In this document: positions 10,829 to 20,730 of the stretch, in pieces
Layout: the number at the start of each line of letters is the position of its first letter
How positions within the stretch are numbered: position 1 is the stretch's first letter
Origin: Paraphysomonas bandaiensis
Taxonomy: Eukaryota; Chrysophyceae
DNA length: 64,000 nucleotides
NCBI GenBank assembly: GCA_965644295.1
Contig: CBFFRP010000066.1
Coordinates: forward strand, 124,001-188,000
Direction: 5' to 3'
Translations under genes and position numbers: made by a program
Notes under the pieces: model-generated
Databases searched by the model: none
Told to the model about the DNA's origin: nothing
What the model saw: the letters and a program-made list of their open reading frames with translations, nothing else

Positions 10829-12916
10829 ATGCATATGTATGTTATCATCATTGCAATCCATGCACTAACCACAGCAGCCCAGAGCTACTTGGGTTCTTAC
10901 GGTACTTCTGGTGATGCCTATGGGGTGTATGTGGTGAATGAGGTGGCGTATGTTGCTGATGGTGCTTCAGGACTACAGATTATTAACGTGAGTGATTCGA
11001 CCAGCCCATCGCTATTGGGTTCATACGATACACCTCATTTTGCATTTGTGGTGCATGTGGTGAATGAGGTGGCGTATGTAGCCGATCGTTCTTCAGGATT
11101 GCAGATTATTGACGTGAGTGATTCGACCAACCCATTCTTATTGGGTTCATACGATACTCCTGGTGATGCCTATGGGGTGGTTGTTGTGAATGAGGTGACC
11201 TATGTTGCTGATAGTTCTTCAGGATTGCAGATTATTGACGTGAGTGATTCGACCAGCCCATTCCTATTGGGTTCTTACGATACACCTGGTGCTTCCTATG
11301 GGGTATATGTGGTGAATGAGGTGGCGTATGTTGCCGATGGTGCTTCAGGATTGCAGATTATTGACGTGAGTGACTCGACCAACCCATTGCTACTGGGTTC
11401 TTTCGATACACCTGGTACTGCCTATGTGGTGTATGTTGTGAATGAGGTGGCGTATGTTGCCGATTATGCTGCAGGATTGCAGATTATTGACGTGAGTGAT
11501 TCAACCAACCCATTGCTATTAGGTTCTTACGATACACCGGATCTAGCCCGTGAGGTGTATGTGGTGAATGAGGTGGCGTATGTTGCTGATGGTTATTCAG
11601 GATTGCAGATATTGACGTGAGTGATTCGACCAGTCCCTTGTTAATGGGTTCTTACGATACGCCTCATTATTCACGTGGGGTGTATGTGGTGAATGAGGTG
11701 GCGTATGTTGCTGATGGTTATTCAGGATTGCAGATTATAGACGTGAGTGATTCCAGCAACCCATTTCTATTAGGTTCTTACAATACACCTGGTGCTTCCT
11801 ATGGGGTGCATGTGGTGAATGAGGTGGCGTATGTTGCCGATTATACTGCAGGATTGCAGATTATTGACGTGAGTGATTCGACCAGCCCATATCTATTGGG
11901 TTCTTACGGTACATCTGATTATGCCTATGCGGTGGATGTTGTGAATGAGGTGGCGTATGTTGCCGATCGATATTCAGGATTGCAGATTTTAAACGTTTTG
12001 TCGAATCCTACAGCACAGCCGACAACGGCAATCCCCTCTTCAATTCCCTCATCGATTCCCACAACTTCAATCCCCTCTTCAATTCCCACATCAATACCCA
12101 CTCTTCAGCCAACCACGTCAATCCCCTCTTCAATTCCCTCATCGAGTCCCACAACTTCAATTCCCTCAGCCAGTTCCACAACTCAACCAACCACTTGTGT
12201 TCCTACTTCGCAGTCTACGCTATTTGGCTACAGGGCGTCATCGTATTCTACCCCCCATCCCAGAGTCATTTCAGCCTATTGTCCCAATGGGTGCAGTGGT
12301 CACGGTTCTTGTGGAACCTATGGTAAGTGTACATGCTATGCCAGAATAGATGGTGAGCCTGCATGGACCTTTGCTGACTGTTCTGGTCGCACATGCCCCA
12401 AGTCTACAGCTTGGATTGGCACTGTCGAGGGGGCAAATGATGCCCACCCCGTGGCGGAATGCTCTAATAAGGGTATTTGTGATCGATCCACTGGTGAGTG
12501 CGTTTGTTTTGAGAACTACGAGGGTATTGCCTGCGAGAGAACCGTTTGTCCTAACTCTTGCAGCAATGCTGGTGTTTGTTTCACTCAGCTTCAACTGGCT
12601 GCTGAGGCTGGAATGCTTTACACCACTCCTTGGGATGCTGAGAAGCATGTCGGATGCATTTGCGATCTCGGCCGTCGTGGACCGGATTGTTCACTTGGTA
12701 AGTACTGTATATTATATGGTTGTGATTTTATAGTATATTTCTAATTTATTGTGTGCAGTGGAGTGCCCATCTGGAGCAGATATTCTGAAGGGATATGGTA
12801 ACGAAGCTGGCCGTGATTGCTCTGGTCGTGGTCTCTGCGACTATACGGATGGCACATGTACTTGCTTCCATGGTTACTATGGTACCAGATGTGAATATCA
12901 GACCATTCTTGGTTAA
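10829..12916 (+). pseudogene. Third LVIVD-repeat paralogue with EGF-type C-terminus; one-base frameshift
   Basis: It shares the signal peptide (MHMYVIIIAIHALTTAAQ) and repeats of the two upstream genes, with nine LVIVD-type units. In unit 6 the usual gcagattattgacg reads gcagatattgacg (about 11,606-11,612). This one-base loss stops the first frame at 11,620, and the second frame carries on unbroken. A shorter P/T stalk follows. In place of CUB-like domain and membrane helix there are Cys-rich EGF/tenascin-like modules ([38 protein letters not shown]). A 61-nt intron (12,698-12,758, GTAAGT...GTGCAG) joins the last module ([17 protein letters not shown]), ending QTILG at 12,916. The protein would be secreted. 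It is either a recent pseudogene or a sequencing error; the rest of the frame is intact. Confidence 0.7.
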
Positions 12917-13015
12917 TCGATATCATTTTCATATTCATTGGATTTATACATTTATACGACATTTACATTTATACCGTGTTCATTAGTTTGGGTGTCTTCT
13001 AACTACTACTAGTAG

Positions 13016-13198
13016 TAGTAGTGAATGTCTTAGCAGTCGGTGTTGAACAGCCAGAACTAATTTAGCATAACTAACTAGTAACTAGTGCGTAACTCTGATA
13101 TCCTACTATTTAACTCTACGAAAGCTGCACACACAGGCAGTCCATTACCACGGATGCCCTTGAAGTGGCCCGTTCCCGGATGCCTGTTGATTTGTAGA
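13016..13198 (+). repeat. Dispersed repeat A, copy 1
   Basis: Shares ordered blocks with 35,941-36,260 (same strand) and 28,745-29,467 (opposite strand): GTGAATGTCTTA, AACTAAT.TAGCAT, AACTAACTAGT, a TACGAAAGCTGCA-like block, and CCCGGATGCCTGTT. This copy lacks the internal GCTCTATCACT segment of the others. The rest of the spacer between 12,917 and 13,799 shows nothing recognisable. Confidence 0.65.
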
Positions 13199-13799
13199 AG
13201 AGCCATGTTTACCGTTCCATCACCTATAACAAAAATTACGCGGAGCTTCTCGTGACCATGCATGTCCCATTATCTCATTTTAAGCCCCCTCCTCCCCTAG
13301 AATGCGCGGGGTTTCTCGAACATGGGCTATGCAAGGATATTGGAGATCTAACTAGAGCTTGCTTGGCGCAGACACGCAAAGAATACGCTGGGATTTAATA
13401 GCAATCTATACGATACGTAATCAACAATGGCACTTAACTAGGACAGACTCTCGGAATGGGGCAGTATAGTTGCAACGAAAACGCAGCTAAATTCCAGTCT
13501 AGCTTGCTCTTTTACATTTGTACTTTTTTCTACACTTTATTCGTGTAATAAGGTGTTAATTCAATTATTGAATGCACAGTATATTGATGATTGTTATTCG
13601 TATAAAGACACGAATCAATAATAGCGATTAGACCCTCTCAATATTCGGTCTACATTCGTAGCTCAAGCGATTGGTCTCAGTGACCAATTATACGTCCGCT
13701 CTGACTACAATGACATCAGCAAATAGTGATTTATTATTCTGGACTGCTACTTTTTAACTACCTCATCTCCATTAAGTGGATTACAAACGTAATATCTAA

Positions 13800-14226
13800 T
13801 TATAAACGTAATTCATCTTCTTCATCATCATCGATTGCGCCATGTGATGAATCTGATCTTGCACCAGCAACTAAATTGCTTCTGTATCTCTCGAGCATAT
13901 CCAACCTACTCTTCTCTTTCATATCGAAGTCAACATTATCCCCTTCCACATCAAAAAGTTCTTCCAAATCATCACCTTGCATTTCAATCTATTAAAAACA
14001 AAAACTCATTTATTAGTATAAACACATTCTGTTCTAATAAGTATGATACCATTCTTTTGAATTCCATTTCTTCATCATCTAATTGATGTTCTACTTTATC
14101 ATATCGATGAATAGATCCATACCATCGTCTTCTACAATAGCATATCAATCCTATAGTTAGTAACACTACTACAATTCCAATAGGTAGAAAGATTGCTAAT
14201 AATATACTTTGTTTTGAATCAGTCAT
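13800..14226 (-). CDS. Small single-pass membrane protein, two exons
   Basis: Exon 1 is 14,226-14,050; a 61-nt intron (14,049-13,989, GTATCA...AATAG) leads to exon 2 (13,988-13,800), giving about 121 residues. Residues 7-31 form one strong membrane helix (ILLAIFLPIGIVVVLLTIGL) followed by CYCRRRW, so the short N-terminus should face outside or the lumen and the C-terminus the cytosol. The tail is highly acidic (ELFDVEGDNVDFD; DDDEEDEL near the end). No family is recognised. The clean splice with frame continuity and the biased composition support a real gene. It could be a small surface or endomembrane adaptor; no function is assigned. Confidence 0.6.
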
Positions 14227-15244
14227 ATGAGTAATAGATTGATATACGTATGTATGTGTGTAGATGGGTGTGTGTGGATGTATGTGTGTATGTATAGAGA
14301 GATAGAGGCTATAAATAGGGACACTGGGATGATAAGAATAGAATCAAAATATAGTAAGATAAGAATTGAAAGTGTTTAATAAGAGTGTTACTTCTATTAG
14401 TTTGTGTTTCTAGTAGGTGGAGAGTGTTATGATGAACTTACTAACTACCTACAGTACAGTAATTACTGTATGCATCTTATTTTTCGGGAATAAATTGAAG
14501 CAAGTATTCTCTATATTACTGAAGTACAACTACGGCTGGAATACAGATAATTGTTGTCTCAATATTAGAGGCATCCTTGAACAAAAATATACAAAGGATG
14601 CCGATACGACTATAATTAAGAGATGAAGCATATGGGAATACTGTAAATTGTATGTCGTAGTTGATCAGATATAGAAATCCAGGGTTTCTTGTTATATTTT
14701 GCTTTTTTTGTTTTTTGGTCATGAATATATTCCAGTAATAAAGTCAAAAGGGTGAATTTTTATTGTGCTTGTTCCCACTGACAGAGATCTATATACAGTT
14801 TTTATATACTGAAGTCTAAGAACCTCATATTTTAGGAGTGCTAACATGCTGGTGTATGAATTTGTGTTCATTGATATTTAAAATAAACCAGTTTTCAACA
14901 AATTGACCTGTAAACCCTGTATTTTAATGAACTGAAAACTATTGTAGTCCTTAAAAGATACTCAACACAGAATACGGTCATACTGAGATGTATTCCTATG
15001 GACCAAACTGAAAAATGACCGTTAGAATGCACTGTATATCGCTATATATGTATGTATATGCATGTATGTATGTATACAGCACATCTATATGCATCAAGTG
15101 CATCTTCTTGCACCAAATGCATCATCCCTTGCATTAATAAGACCTAGTGAATAAGATTTAACCTCTGCATTGCAGTCTCTTTCATATTGACACAGTAGAT
15201 AAGAGTATTTAGAGCTTATTTATATACTTAAAACCATATTCGAT
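14227..15244. other. Intergenic, AT-rich, with repeat B copy
   Basis: Contains a GT/GTAT-rich low-complexity patch just upstream of the small membrane-protein gene (about 14,235-14,300) and dispersed repeat B (14,475-14,617). Short open frames here lie in the repeat and are not credible genes. The last about 200 bases are the 5' flank of INCENP. Confidence 0.5.
14475..14617 (-). repeat. Dispersed repeat B, copy 1 (with hairpin)
   Basis: The reverse complement matches 19,281-19,419 closely over about 140 bp, including TTTGTATATTTTTGTT, CAACAATTATCTGTATT and GAAAAATAAG or a close variant. It holds a hairpin: GGCATCCTT and AAGGATGCC flank a 15-nt AT-rich loop. Class unknown. Confidence 0.75.
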
Positions 15245-17589
15245 ATGGGAACTGTTGAAAAAATAGTTGATCACATGAATCGCATGTGCCTCGACAAGAA
15301 GGCTCAGGCAACAGAACGGTTCATGGAACATTCAGCATGGGTCACATCAGAGTTTGATAAGATTCGTGACTTACTTCAGTATAATTGTCCTCAAAAAGAG
15401 TTCAAAAGTGGTGATACTTCAGAGAATAGACAGAAACGAAAGTCACCCGAAACATGCTGCAATGGGAGTCGAAATTCACCGATGAGTAAACGAGTATCTG
15501 CAGATTACATAGAGCTTGCTGTTGCTGATGGGCTTCCTGCTGACTTGAATCGTCTTAAAAAGGAAGAACTATTACAAGCCCTTGAAGAACGTGGGATCTG
15601 CACCATGACAATGAAGGCCCTGAAGAAAGATCTCATTGAAGCTCTGAAGGACGTTTTGCTTGACATTCATCTCCGTAAGAATACGACTTCTGCTATGAAT
15701 TCTTCAGAGTACACTAAGCCTGTAATAGAAGAGGAACACCAATGTGAGTCAAGTCTGCAGTATGAGAGCGCACCAGAGCGAAAGCCATCCATCAGTGACC
15801 CTCCTGCTAGAAAACAGTCCATTCTTGCCGAGGCACGGCATCATGTGTCAGAGGCCCGGGCATCCATTCTCCAAGAAAATGTTGAAAGTGAAGAAGATAG
15901 GTCTCAGCGATTGGCAAAAGAGTATGAGGCTCGGAGGATGAGACACCGCAGCTCCCAGATTCGTCTCTCGCAGGTTGTTACTCGATTAGATGATACTGGA
16001 GATTCTCAAAACAAAGAAGATGAAGAGAGAGAAGAAGATGAACAAGTTGTCTCCTCTACTCCTTTCTTTGAATCTCAAGAGGACTTGCAGCAGAATGATG
16101 ACACGGTGGATGAGATTTCAAGCCCACACAAATCAGATCTTATAGATCTTTCTGACGAGGCGTTGTCCAAGACTCCCCATGATGGCGATTCTGAAACCCT
16201 TCCCGCTCCTACCTCCGTAAGTAAAATGGTTGCCGCTCTAGAGATGCGAACGCAATCCAATCTCAAGGAATCTCTTCATACTACTTCTCCCCGATCTGAG
16301 AAAGCTAAGACCTTACCAGCGCCTATAAAAGCAGTATGTGCGACTAAAGAAGCTGAGGCGTCCCGTCCTACCTCTGTAAAAATAATTAACTCCTCTGACA
16401 GCATCAGCAGCCATGAGTCTGTTGTGTCTGGAAACAAAGGGACCAAACCAACTAATATCGTTGGGGGCACTCAGACATCATTCCTAAGCTCTAATTCTGG
16501 TAGTAGTCATAATGCTGCTACTAAGCCGAAGCCTGTGGTTAGTTGTATATTATATTGATGAGAATTATTTAAATATATATGATATAGGTTCCTGCTCTGC
16601 AAAAGGCAGCATTGCTTAAGGAGAAGGAAGAAGCACGTGCCCTTCAAAAGAAAAAAGAGCTGGAAGAAAAGAAAAAAGAGCACATGAGAAAAATGCAAAA
16701 CACTTCTTCTACGAACACTTCTTCATCCAAATTCTTTCAAAGCTCTAAAACAAGTGGCAAACCTGCATCTTCTGTTGTATCTCAGAAGAAAGGTTTTGGT
16801 TGGTTTGGCTCCAAAAAGGACACTGTCATAAAAGAGCCCACAGCTTCATCTACTTCTGTTGCGAAGAATGATGTTGTTGCCAAGGAAACCCCATCCATAC
16901 CTGCCCCTCCACCAGTAGCCACCTCACATGAAGAGCCTCGTGCTGAAGTAGTTGAGCAAGAGAATCTTAAACCCTCAGCTATGGCGGCAGCTGCCCCTCC
17001 AGCCGCTGCAAGTTCATCTACTGAAGTGCTGCAGGAGAAAAAGATTATCGCCGCAGAATACACGGCGACGACACCAGCAAAGGTGGGATATGGGTCCGAC
17101 ACAAATTCTTATGAAGCCAGCCCGAGTCCGCCGAGAGAGGAATACAAAATAGACGACAGGTTACTTTACGCTTGAACTAAATACATGTTGTCATAGAGAT
17201 CTTTGCGCAGGGATGACAGCAGTTCAGATGATGGGTCAGGAACAGATGATGATGACGATGATAAGCAGCAGATACCTGAGTGGGCCAGGGGTCCTAAGCT
17301 CCGAGAGGCATTAGAAAAACAGTATGGCATTAACGGTCACACAGCAGTTGACCCCGATTTGATATTCCCTGATATACAAACGTGCAATTTGGAGGAGATA
17401 TTTGGTCGCCGTGAAGGCAAATGTGGAAAGTAAGTATTCAACTGGTACAGATGTTATGTATCCCTTTATAATATCTTTGGCAGATACTCAGTCCGCACAA
17501 GCTCCGCCAAATGGGATGCGGATAAAATCACGCTTGTAGAAAAAAGAAAGTACCGATCACAAATGGGATTTACTGTTAATGTGCTGTGA
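15245..17589 (+). CDS. INCENP: Inner centromere protein (INCENP), Aurora B scaffold and activator
   Basis: Four exons: 15,245-16,537; 16,588-17,159; 17,211-17,429; 17,484-17,589, with introns of 50, 51 and 54 nt, giving 729 residues. The C-terminal IN-box (about 643-715) is diagnostic: IPEWARGPKLREALEKQY, then DPDLIFPDIQTCNLEEIFG and the TSS motif (700-702) in RTSSAKWD, which Aurora B phosphorylates in known INCENPs. The middle is long and Ser/Thr- and Lys/Glu-rich, including a Lys/Glu helix (about 440-470) where animal INCENPs carry a single alpha helix. Residues about 97-135 (LPADLNRLKKEELLQALEERG) look like a SAP-type helix pair, possibly chromatin binding. An Asp-rich run precedes the IN-box. 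In the chromosomal passenger complex the N-terminus would bind survivin and borealin; that region is not recognisable here. Confidence 0.88.
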
Positions 17590-17949
17590 CCTCCATGATC
17601 GCCCTTATCCAGCTGAAGCACTACTATTATAATACTTTTATGATATTTATGAATCTTGGTACTTGGTACTATACCAAATGTTCTCCATCGTCGTCATAGA
17701 TAAGTACAACTCCCCATACTATTGTGTTATTGTAATAATGGATAATTATGTGTTTCAAAGTGCTTAGCTTAGTTTTATGGTAGAGCTGCTCAACTCATAT
17801 CAATAGTAGTAATCAAATACACAACTAGAGTATTGCATCCATCTATGTTAGATATAATCTAATTAGTAGTTAACATTAGTACTAAGATTAATTAACAGGT
17901 GTGATAAACTGGCTGCTGATACCAGAGTCTCTGACTCTGGCTCAACTAA

Positions 17950-18110
17950 TATTGATTATTGATAATAAGTTTCAATGTTGGAAGTTGCTTGTAGCTTGTA
18001 GCTTATGGTCAGTAGTTGTATATACTGTATACAGTATAGTTACATGCCATTATATATTATGATTATGAAGGAACCTCAGGTTGAGGGCGGAACTCTGCTA
18101 GAGCCTGTCT
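17950..18110 (-). repeat. Dispersed repeat C, copy 2
   Basis: Its reverse complement aligns with 8,386-8,536. The best-kept end is TATTGATTATTGATAATAAG here against CTTATTATCAATAATCAATA there, followed by GGAAGTTGCTTGTAG against CTACAAGCAACTTCC. Confidence 0.55.
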
Positions 18111-19280
18111 TGTTTGTACAGTCATTATTGGGATATTGTTAGAAGTTAGAAGGATATGATACTTCTCGTGACACAGTTTATGAAGGCCAAATCAAAGCTG
18201 GGGGCACACTATTTGATTTAGTTGAGCGATATTTATTTGGTAGAAAAAGCTTTGGTGTTTTTTGGGCTTCCTTGTGCGTTGTACTATGATTACTGTTGCA
18301 AATGCCCTTTGCCCTTTACTAGCTTGTTTGTTGCAGGCACCCCATGTTAGGGTGCTGTAGGGTCACTGTTCACTCATGTCATATATATATATACGAGCGT
18401 TCTGAATGTGTGCATATCTATATGTTGACATGTAGATGTTAATAATAATAGATAACATCGTTATAGTCGATGCTAACTGGTATAAGTATTAGCCATTAGT
18501 CATAGCAAAGAAGTTATATATGTAGATCTTAAACACAACGATTGGCAATATGTGTTTACAAGATGTAGAGGTATAAGGTATAAGTTTGCTTATCACACAA
18601 GTGTCTAAATCTAAACTACCAAGGCGTACAGTAGCTGATTTTATTGACAGAAGTAGTGTATTATTCCAAGTTATATGTGGGCTAGCATCGAACTATTTGC
18701 TGGAATAATTATATGCTTAACAGGGCAGTATACTATCAAAACACACATATATCGGCATGAATTTATGAGCAAATATTAGTCAAGTGGCTATGTAGTTTCA
18801 ATACGGCAATCAACAGACGACAGCTACCTAGTAATTATAATCGTACTATCAGTAATCTCACCAATAAACATATTACATGTATCACTGTAGGTAGTAACTC
18901 ATATCGTAAACATAAGGGAAACGTACATACATGTGCATACAAAAGTATACACAAGTCTTAAGAATAGCCAACAAAGACTAGACATGTATAGACATTCAAC
19001 AGTCATCAACAAGCACTTTGTTTCGGCATCGAGTTAAAGGGTTGTGTTATAATGACGTCAATGATACGATTCAAAGGCACAGCGTTGACTGTATTAGTCC
19101 AACCACCAGCCTTCGGATATTTCTCGTTTACCCTCCTCTTTCAACTCATTCTTATATGTGCGGTTTGTGCGTTCGCCTAGACCTCTTACCAGGGTGGTCA
19201 TCTTCCTCCTCGTAATCTGTGTTATTTCTCATGGACATGTTTAATTGTATGCTATAGTTATTATGATATGTGGGATCATG

Positions 19281-19419
19281 TTATATCGTATAGGCATCCT
19301 TTGTATATTTTTGTTGAAAAATGCCTCTAATATTGAGTCAACAATTATCTGTATTTCATCCGTAGTTATATTGCAGTAATATAGAAGGTTTTTGCTTCAA
19401 TTTATCTCCGAAAAATAAG
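19281..19419 (+). repeat. Dispersed repeat B, copy 2
   Basis: Matches the reverse complement of 14,475-14,617 along its whole length. The hairpin arms of copy 1 are partly eroded here (GGCATCC...AATGCC). Confidence 0.75.
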
Positions 19420-19500
19420 TTGGACAAAAAAACATTTTTTCAGCAAAATTGTTTTTGTCAGGTGCAAAAAATAGAACTGGAATTATAAATTCATACAGAT

Positions 19501-19544
19501 AGACAAAAGACAAAAATGTCTTCTGTCGTTTTTGTCTTTTGCCT
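19501..19544. repeat. Short inverted repeat
   Basis: Arms AGACAAAAGACAAAAATG and CGTTTTTGTCTTTTGCCT flank an 8-nt loop. It lies just past the 3' side of the gag remnant on the minus strand. It could be part of the same dead element or a simple A/T-rich hairpin. Confidence 0.6.
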
Positions 19545-19690
19545 CACCACTTCGTAAACCAGATCTATGAAGATGTGGCCTAAGAAGCCTACAGTGGAGT
19601 GCTTAACTGCACTGGTCTCAATCTTCTTCTTAGTGTTTTCTAATCATCAATTGGGTTCATTTGAAGATTGATTGTCAAGTCCTTATAGAT

Positions 19691-20290
19691 CTAATTCTCG
19701 TTTGATCTTATTCTTGAAATAAGATCTTGTTCAGAGACTTTGTGGCTGTATGTAGCCAATTTTAGTCGTAATTTTTCGAATTCTTCCTGGAATTGATCAA
19801 TAGTTTGAGTTTGATTGATTTTGATTGATTGCAAAGGGCATGTTTGAGTGTTTTCGATCTTTGATCATGCCCTTTTTCCATCTCCTTCAGGGACTGTTTC
19901 AATAATACTCTCTGCTTCCTCGTTTTGGCCAATCACCGCGTTTGATAGAAGTGACCATAGGTAATTGTTGCCCTCCTCGAAATACTGCATATTTTCGTCG
20001 TCGGCATTTTTCCTGTATAGGTAGTCCTCTTCTGTTTTTTCTTCTTCACGTATAGGCTCCTCTGGGGCTGGGGCATCGTTTCTTAGAATGTATAATTTTT
20101 TTGGGCTTACGAAAGAGCCAGGCCCTGCTTTCCTTCTGCCATTAGGAGAAGTTCTTGGCATCGAAGGGTGGCATGGAATTCTTCTTTTTGTCCGATGAAT
20201 CGGAGTCGGAGTTATCGTAACTGTTAGACTTATAGCCAAAATAAGATTTATAGCTAATCTTAGTATTTAATGAAAGATATACTTCGTTTT
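19691..20290 (-). pseudogene. Copia-type retrotransposon gag remnant
   Basis: Read on the minus strand, one frame gives SDSDSSDKKK then MPPFDAKNFS followed by a stop and WQK, which resembles the gag start (PxFDGxNFxxW). A second frame gives the middle: NNYLWSLLSNAVIG, then SIIETVPEGDGKRA, then TGA exactly where gag proteins carry Trp (DGxxAW). The frame continues past the TGA with IDQFQEEFEKLRLKLATYSHKVSEQDLISRI and stops at 19,691. This is the UBN2-type gag layout known from Ty1/copia elements. At least one frameshift and one or two nonsense changes make it dead. No zinc knuckle, integrase or reverse transcriptase follows. Attribution is from motif memory, so moderate. Confidence 0.6.
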
Positions 20291-20730
20291 ATTAGAAGAT
20301 AAAGATTGATTATATAAACTTCACATGAAGAATAAGGCCTAATAGTATGATAGCAAGATACGTTTGAACAGAGCGTTAGCACCACACACACGTATCTTGT
20401 ACAGTCGCGTCTTTTATAGTTTGGTATTTATTCAGTCCTTTTGATATTTCATTGTATACATGTGTTGTATTTGCACGCTTAGGAATGTACGTGAATCAAC
20501 CTTGCTTAATAGTGCCCAATATATATCAATATATTGCAACATATTTAGTTGTTTTTTCGAATCCCCCTGTATGTAATACACTCGATTTGGATTTAATAAA
20601 TGCTCCCTTGTCCATATACAAAATAATCATGAGATTGTTATTATTTCTTGTCTGATTTAGAATAATAGACACCTCCTAAAATATAGGTCATAATTCATAA
20701 TATGAATAAAGATATTTCCAAACATCCTTA

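Larger units (their letters stand above)
17590..19690. other. Intergenic region with repeat copies
   Basis: No credible gene. It holds a small hairpin (CCAGAGTC/GACTCTGG near 17,925), repeat C copy 2 (17,950-18,110), repeat B copy 2 (19,281-19,419) and an inverted repeat at 19,501-19,544. The remainder is AT-rich with nothing recognised. Confidence 0.55.

Noticed and set aside
13656-13720. tRNA A-box-like TAGCTCAAGCG
   Set aside because: No B-box (GGTTCGANTCC) or cloverleaf downstream.
14417-14626. 69-codon plus-strand frame
   Set aside because: It lies mostly in dispersed repeat B, and the frame is not kept in the other copy.
20535-20575. B-box-like TTTTCGAATCCCC
   Set aside because: No acceptor stem or A-box upstream; not a tRNA.
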